A stretch of DNA of 9,410 bases, from positions 1 to 9,410 of the forward strand of contig DMQP01000017.1 of assembly GCA_003455655.1 (NCBI GenBank), read 5' to 3'. This document shows positions 5,763-9,410 of the stretch, piece after piece. The first letter of the stretch is position 1, and each line of letters opens with the position of its first letter. The position numbers and the translations under genes are program-made. The stretch comes from Treponema sp. (GTDB taxonomy: Bacteria > Spirochaetota > Spirochaetia > Treponematales > Treponemataceae). The notes below the pieces were generated by a model, which was given only the letters and a program-made list of their open reading frames with translations, searched no databases and was not told the DNA's origin.

Positions 5763-5841
5763 AAAGTTTTGAAGAAAAGTGCACTAAAAAACACAGTGCA
5801 TGTGGAAGACAGGGTATGCTAGTATTGTTCACGAGGTGAAT
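5763..5841 (+). promoter_or_regulatory. Gap before GH43 with AGTGCA repeats and a weak promoter
   Basis: This 79-base gap holds a perfect 8-base palindrome AGTGCACT (5778-5785) and a second copy of the half AGTGCA at 5795-5800, so TGCACT (5780-5785) and AGTGCA also form a 6-base inverted repeat with a 9-base A-rich loop. No T-run follows, so it is not a standard terminator; a regulator site for the sugar gene is possible. TATGCT (5815-5820) could be a -10 but has no good -35. No terminator for the gpx pair is visible, so read-through into GH43 cannot be excluded. Confidence 0.3.
5833..5839 (+). promoter_or_regulatory. Ribosome binding site that decides the GH43 start
   Basis: GAGGTGA lies just before the ATG at 5842-5844 (five bases from GAGG to the start). 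It supports that start rather than the in-frame ATG at 5800, which has no such site and would add 14 non-family residues. Confidence 0.75.
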
Positions 5842-7374
5842 ATGAACTGCATCAACCCTGTTATCCGCGGATTTTATCCTGACCCCAGTATTTGTTTTGC
5901 GAATGGATTTTATTACCTTGTCTGTTCCAGTTTTGAATACTTTCCAGGACTGCCCCTTTTTAAAAGTGAAGATTTAGTTCATTGGAAAAGTTGCGGTCAC
6001 TGTCTTACCCGTCAGAGTCAGCTTGATTTGCGGGGCGTTGAAGCTTCGGGTGGACTCTTTGCTCCTACAATCAGATATAACCCAAAGACAAAGCGTTTTT
6101 ATGTTGTTGTTACTAATGTAAGCGGTAACTACGGAAATTTTTTTGTTTATACAGATAACATAGAAAGTGGCTCTTGGTCAGAACCAGTTCGCATTGCTCG
6201 TGGAGGTATAGACCCTTCGCTTTTGTTCGACGAAGATGCAACGTATTTCTTAAGTAATGGCACCGATGATTTTGGCGAAGAAGGAATTTCTCTTTGTCAA
6301 ATAGATATTGAAACAGGCGCTGTTCTTTCTAAAGCAAAATGTATTTCTCACGGATGTGGTGGGCGCTATCTTGAAGGTCCTCATTTGTATCACATTGGAG
6401 AATGGTATTATCTTATGGTTGCAGAAGGCGGAACAGAATACGGTCACATGGAATGTATGCTTCGTTCAAAAGACATTTGGGGTCCTTACCAAGCATGTCC
6501 GCATAATCCTATTTTGACAAATCGGAATTTAGGTGGATACCTTCACCAAGCATCTGGTCATGCAGATTTAGTTGAATCGCCAGAGGGACAATGGTTTATG
6601 GTTCACTTGGGTTTTCGTCAGATTGACCGTTGGCTTCCCTTTCATACATTAGGTCGAGAAACATATCTTGAACCTGTTTTTTGGAAAGACGATTGGCCAC
6701 TTGTTGCTTCAGATGGAACCGCTCGCTCTCACTGGCAGCTTTCAAACATCAACGGAAAAACAAAGTGTGTGCTTTGTGAAGAACCGCAGTATCCTTCGTT
6801 TGAATGGAAGTTAGAAAAAGATTGTGCTTGTTATTTAAGACTTCCCGATTTTTCTGCATATAAGTTTACAGATAATGAAGTAAGTCTTCGTGCAGATGAA
6901 CAGTTAGGTTCAGTGCAAACGGTAAGTTTTGTGGGTATGCGTCAGACAGAACACAAAGGAACAATGACTGTATGTGTTGATGTTTCCGAACTAAAAGAAA
7001 ATGAAGAAGCTGGTATTAGTGCCTATTTAACTGAAAAAGATCATTATGTTATTTCGGTGAACAAAAAAGAAAATGTCTGTAGGGTAAGCGCGCGTCTTGT
7101 TATTGATGGCATGGAAATAAAGGGTAAGTCATTAGAACTAAGAGGAAACAAAGCGACCTTGCGCATTGACTGTCAGAATCTTTTTTACAATCTTTTAGTA
7201 AAAAACGATGAAGGAACTTTTGTTTCTTTGCAAAGTGCACATTCGAAATTTCTTTCAAGTGAAGTTGCCTGTGGTTTTACAGGAACTGTTCTTGCGCTCT
7301 TTTGTGCAAGTACAAGCACTACTGTTAACAGCGAGCGCGGTTGGGCAACTTTTAGTGAAAGTGTAAAGGACTAA
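5842..7374 (+). CDS. Glycoside hydrolase family 43, beta-xylosidase/arabinofuranosidase-like
   Basis: This 510-residue enzyme is likely to release xylose or arabinose from the ends of short xylan-type oligosaccharides. Residues 1 to about 295 form the five-bladed beta-propeller. The inverting catalytic set is visible: general base D14 in the signature NPVIRGFYPDPS, the pKa-setting aspartate D124 in GGIDPSLLF, and general acid E178 in RYLEGPH. Spacing is close to that in characterised bacterial GH43 beta-xylosidases (D15/D128/E187 in the Geobacillus enzyme). Residues from about 320 look like the C-terminal beta-sandwich common in this subgroup. There is no signal peptide, so it acts in the cytoplasm on imported oligosaccharides. 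No transporter or sugar regulator is beside it in the window. Exact substrate (xylose, arabinose or both) cannot be read from sequence. Confidence 0.92.
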   Translation: MNCINPVIRGFYPDPSICFANGFYYLVCSSFEYFPGLPLFKSEDLVHWKSCGHCLTRQSQLDLRGVEASGGLFAPTIRYNPKTKRFYVVVTNVSGNYGNFFVYTDNIESGSWSEPVRIARGGIDPSLLFDEDATYFLSNGTDDFGEEGISLCQIDIETGAVLSKAKCISHGCGGRYLEGPHLYHIGEWYYLMVAEGGTEYGHMECMLRSKDIWGPYQACPHNPILTNRNLGGYLHQASGHADLVESPEGQWFMVHLGFRQIDRWLPFHTLGRETYLEPVFWKDDWPLVASDGTARSHWQLSNINGKTKCVLCEEPQYPSFEWKLEKDCACYLRLPDFSAYKFTDNEVSLRADEQLGSVQTVSFVGMRQTEHKGTMTVCVDVSELKENEEAGISAYLTEKDHYVISVNKKENVCRVSARLVIDGMEIKGKSLELRGNKATLRIDCQNLFYNLLVKNDEGTFVSLQSAHSKFLSSEVACGFTGTVLALFCASTSTTVNSERGWATFSESVKD

Positions 7375-7416
7375 CTGCTCCAATTCCAGCGCAATTGCAG
7401 TTAGTGCAAGTTTTTT
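7371..7416 (+). terminator. Likely intrinsic terminator after GH43
   Basis: Starting at the GH43 stop codon, CTAACTGC (7371-7378) pairs perfectly with GCAGTTAG (7397-7404), with an inner AATT/AATT pairing. An alternative short hairpin, TTGCA (7395-7399) with TGCAA (7405-7409), lies directly before G and six T residues (7411-7416). The two hairpins share bases and cannot form fully together. The T-run reaches the last codon of the convergent nrdG. The reverse direction lacks a clean T-run, so termination of nrdDG here is less certain. Confidence 0.6.
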
Positions 7417-7919
7417 CACTCGCCTTTCCTCATTTCGCTAAGACGCAGTATTCGTTGATTTTGTGAACCTCTAAATGCAAGGGACAAATCTTTTTGTTCC
7501 TCAATGAAAGGACCGTCAACTAATACATCTATCATGTTTAAAAGTTCTTCGGTTACTTCGCAGTGCTGCTTTCCCTCGGGAGGAAGAAGGTCTGTTTCGT
7601 ATATGTAGCCTGAATAAAACCAAATGTTTTTTTGAGGAAATGTTTCTCTAACTTTTTTGACAAAGGGGAACAGTGCTTTCTGATTTTCTATTTCAAAAGG
7701 TTCGCCACCTAAGACGGTTAGTCCATTTATAAAGGGTGGCTCTAATGCTTTAAGAATTTCTTTTTCTGTTTCTTCAGTAAAGGGTTGTCCGTAGCAAAAG
7801 TCCCATGTGTTTGCATTGAAACAACCCTTGCAGTGGATGCGACATCCCGACACAAAAAGTGCAACTCGTACACCTTCTCCGTCGGCAATATCCATTTTTT
7901 TTATAGTTCCGTAGTGCAT
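7416..7919 (-). CDS. nrdG: Anaerobic ribonucleotide reductase activating protein (radical SAM)
   Basis: NrdG uses a [4Fe-4S] cluster and S-adenosylmethionine to abstract a hydrogen from the C-terminal glycine of NrdD, creating the glycyl radical. The 167-residue protein has the radical-SAM motif CX3CX2C as C26-RIH-C30-KG-C33, followed by the typical FNANTWDF, and the SAM-contacting GGEP at 71-74. The LVDGPF segment near 133-138 and the C-terminal FRGSQNQRI (149-157) are also characteristic of this activase. It starts six bases after the nrdD stop with no strong Shine-Dalgarno, so translation is probably coupled to nrdD. It converges on GH43, and its stop overlaps the T-run of the GH43 terminator. 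Confidence 0.95.
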   Translation of the reverse strand: MHYGTIKKMDIADGEGVRVALFVSGCRIHCKGCFNANTWDFCYGQPFTEETEKEILKALEPPFINGLTVLGGEPFEIENQKALFPFVKKVRETFPQKNIWFYSGYIYETDLLPPEGKQHCEVTEELLNMIDVLVDGPFIEEQKDLSLAFRGSQNQRILRLSEMRKGE

Positions 7920-7925
7920 GGCAAA

Positions 7926-9410
7926 CTACAGGTGAAGTACGCGCTCTTTTATTTCCTGAGTGCGTCCCTGGTTCCAGAACTGAGTGCCAATGTATCCGCA
8001 AGTACGGCGAGCAACATTGAGTTTTGTCTGGTCACTGTTACCACACTGAGGGCACTGCCATATCAGTTTTCCATCTTCGTTTTTGTGAATCTGAATTTCT
8101 CCGGTATAGCCACAGCACTGGCAGTAGTCGCTCTTTGTGTTAAGTTCTGCGTACATGATGTTTTCGTAAATATGTTTCAGTAAAGCCATAACAGCAGGAA
8201 TGTTATTCTGCATGTTGGGAACTTCTACATAACTTACCGCTCCACCTGGTGACAGTTCTTGGAACTGAGATTCGAAGGTAAGCTTTGAGAAAGCATCGAT
8301 GGGTTCAGTTACATGTACATGGTAGCTGTTGGTAATGTAGTTGCGATCGGTTACTCCGGGAATAACACCGAAACGCTTTTTAAGGCATTTAGCAAATTTG
8401 TAGGTTGTGCTTTCCAGTGGTGTTCCGTAGATAGAGTAGTCAATGTTTTCTGCTTGCTTCCAGCGACTACATGCTTCGTTGAGTTTTCTCATTACAGCAA
8501 GAGCAAAAGGAGTTGCTTCTGGATCGGTGTGAGACTTTCCTGTCATATAGCGTGTACATTCACACAAACCTGCGTAACCCAAACTAATGGTTGAGTATCC
8601 ACCGTATAAAAGTTTGTCTATAACTTCACCTTTTTCAAGACGAGCCAATGCTCCGTTTTGCCAAAGAATAGGTGCGGCATCGCTTTTGGTACCCAAGAGA
8701 CGTTCATGTCTAATGCGCAGAGCACGGTGACACAGTTCAAGGCGTTCGTCTAAAATGCGCCAGAAGCGGTCTACATCTCCGTAAGAAGAACAGGCAACAT
8801 CAACTAAGTTAATAGTTACGACACCCTGGTTAAAGCGACCGTAATACTGGGGTTTTCCTGTTGTGGGGTTAATATAGGGTGTTAAGAAAGAGCGACATCC
8901 CATGCAGGGGTAGCAGTTTCCGTTACCGTTTTTGTCAACTTTCAGTTCCAGCATTTTCTTTTCGCTAATGTAGTCGGGAACCATACGGCGTGCGGTACAG
9001 CGAGCGGCAAGTTCGGTCAGTTTGTAGTATTTAGAACCGGGTTCTACATTGTCGCCTTCCAGAACATAAATAAGTTTGGGGAATGCTGGGGTAATCCATG
9101 CACCCTTTTCGTTTTTTACACCCTGAGTGCGCTGTTTGAGTACTTCTTCAATAATGAGAGCCAGGTCTGCTTTTTCCTGTTCGTTCTTTGCTTCGTTGAG
9201 ATACATGAATACTGTTACGAAAGGAGCCTGACCGTTGGTGGTCATAAGTGTTATAACCTGATACTGAATAGTCTGAACACCACGGGTAATTTCGTTGTGC
9301 AACTGATTGTTAACCATGTATTCAAACTGTTGCTCGTTTACTTCAAGTCCTGTTGCTGCAATGGTTTCGCGCAGTTCTTTGCGGATTTTCTGACGGCTTA
9401 CATCAACAAA
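7926..9410 (-). CDS. nrdD: Anaerobic (class III) ribonucleoside-triphosphate reductase, 5' part missing
   Basis: NrdD makes deoxyribonucleotides from ribonucleoside triphosphates under anoxic conditions with a glycyl radical. The frame stays open to the right edge (31 codons beyond the ATG at 9317, beginning FVDVSRQKI), so that ATG is an internal methionine. 494 residues are visible of a family total usually above 700. Counting from the Met at 9317: TIQYQVITLMTTNGQAPF at 16-33, the active-site region CYPCMGCRSF at 135-144, and the RFNQGVVTINLVD stretch at 161-173. The C-terminal zinc site is C399/C402 with C422/C425. The radical glycine is G441 in RRTCGYIG (codon 7995-7997), equivalent to G681 of E. 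coli NrdD. The N-terminal ATP-cone region, if any, is outside. nrdG follows six bases after the stop, forming an nrdDG operon. The enzyme is oxygen-sensitive and marks anaerobic growth. Confidence 0.96.
   Translation of the reverse strand, partial: FVDVSRQKIRKELRETIAATGLEVNEQQFEYMVNNQLHNEITRGVQTIQYQVITLMTTNGQAPFVTVFMYLNEAKNEQEKADLALIIEEVLKQRTQGVKNEKGAWITPAFPKLIYVLEGDNVEPGSKYYKLTELAARCTARRMVPDYISEKKMLELKVDKNGNGNCYPCMGCRSFLTPYINPTTGKPQYYGRFNQGVVTINLVDVACSSYGDVDRFWRILDERLELCHRALRIRHERLLGTKSDAAPILWQNGALARLEKGEVIDKLLYGGYSTISLGYAGLCECTRYMTGKSHTDPEATPFALAVMRKLNEACSRWKQAENIDYSIYGTPLESTTYKFAKCLKKRFGVIPGVTDRNYITNSYHVHVTEPIDAFSKLTFESQFQELSPGGAVSYVEVPNMQNNIPAVMALLKHIYENIMYAELNTKSDYCQCCGYTGEIQIHKNEDGKLIWQCPQCGNSDQTKLNVARRTCGYIGTQFWNQGRTQEIKERVLHL

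Noticed and set aside
5800..5841. Upstream ATG for GH43
   Set aside because: The 14 added residues precede the conserved NPVIRGFYPDPS region without similarity, and only the ATG at 5842 has a Shine-Dalgarno.
7785..8183. 132-codon frame on + across the nrdG-nrdD junction
   Set aside because: It lies opposite conserved catalytic parts of NrdG and NrdD, including the radical glycine, and encodes nothing recognisable.
1..9410. CRISPR array, tRNA, rRNA, insertion sequence, phage or toxin-antitoxin genes
   Set aside because: No regularly spaced repeats, no cloverleaf-like segment in the short gaps, and no transposase, integrase or toxin-like frame; nearly all bases lie in recognised genes.

Overview
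The window is a compact, gene-dense stretch of bacterial chromosome with moderately low G+C (about 40% by eye). The longest gap between genes is under 120 bases. Class III (oxygen-sensitive) ribonucleotide reductase genes, a cytoplasmic GH43 glycosidase for plant-wall oligosaccharides and a peroxide-defence cluster suggest an anaerobe from gut or rumen that tolerates some oxygen. The protein flavour recalls host-associated Treponema (Spirochaetota), but a Clostridia-like Bacillota source cannot be excluded by reading alone. No RNA gene, insertion sequence, CRISPR array, phage gene or integration scar was seen.

Layout from left to right: (1) the 3' part of a UPF0210/DUF711 (PFL-like fold) gene, with a GNAT acetyltransferase overlapping its stop codon, both on +. 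(2) Four genes on -, read right to left: an OhrR-type MarR repressor, an unrecognised 179-residue protein, proA and proB. The GNAT gene and proB converge with only 5 bases between their stops. (3) Three genes on +: a cysteine-type glutathione peroxidase, an 80-residue four-cysteine (TIGR03905/TSCPD-like) protein translated right behind it, and a GH43 beta-xylosidase/arabinofuranosidase-like enzyme ending in a likely hairpin terminator. (4) On -, nrdG and the 3' two thirds or so of nrdD, which runs off the right edge.

The most informative region is the 117-base divergent control region between ohrR and gpx. It holds two well-formed promoters pointing in opposite directions, with the -35 box of each lying in the spacer of the other. 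Two OhrR-type palindromes with AATTGT-like half sites sit over the ohrR -10 and just after the expected gpx start. OhrR keeps the peroxide-sensing cysteine and its two tyrosine partners. The simplest reading is a self-regulated switch that releases gpx and the four-cysteine gene when organic peroxide oxidises OhrR, with GPx replacing the usual Ohr peroxidase as the target.

The proline genes supply glutamate-to-proline biosynthesis (glutamate 5-kinase, then gamma-glutamyl phosphate reductase). They may have their own promoter before the 179-residue gene, placed so that the transcript would begin almost at the start codon. I found no wholly new large system. The best leads are the OhrR/GPx/four-cysteine module and the unknown protein attached to the proline operon.
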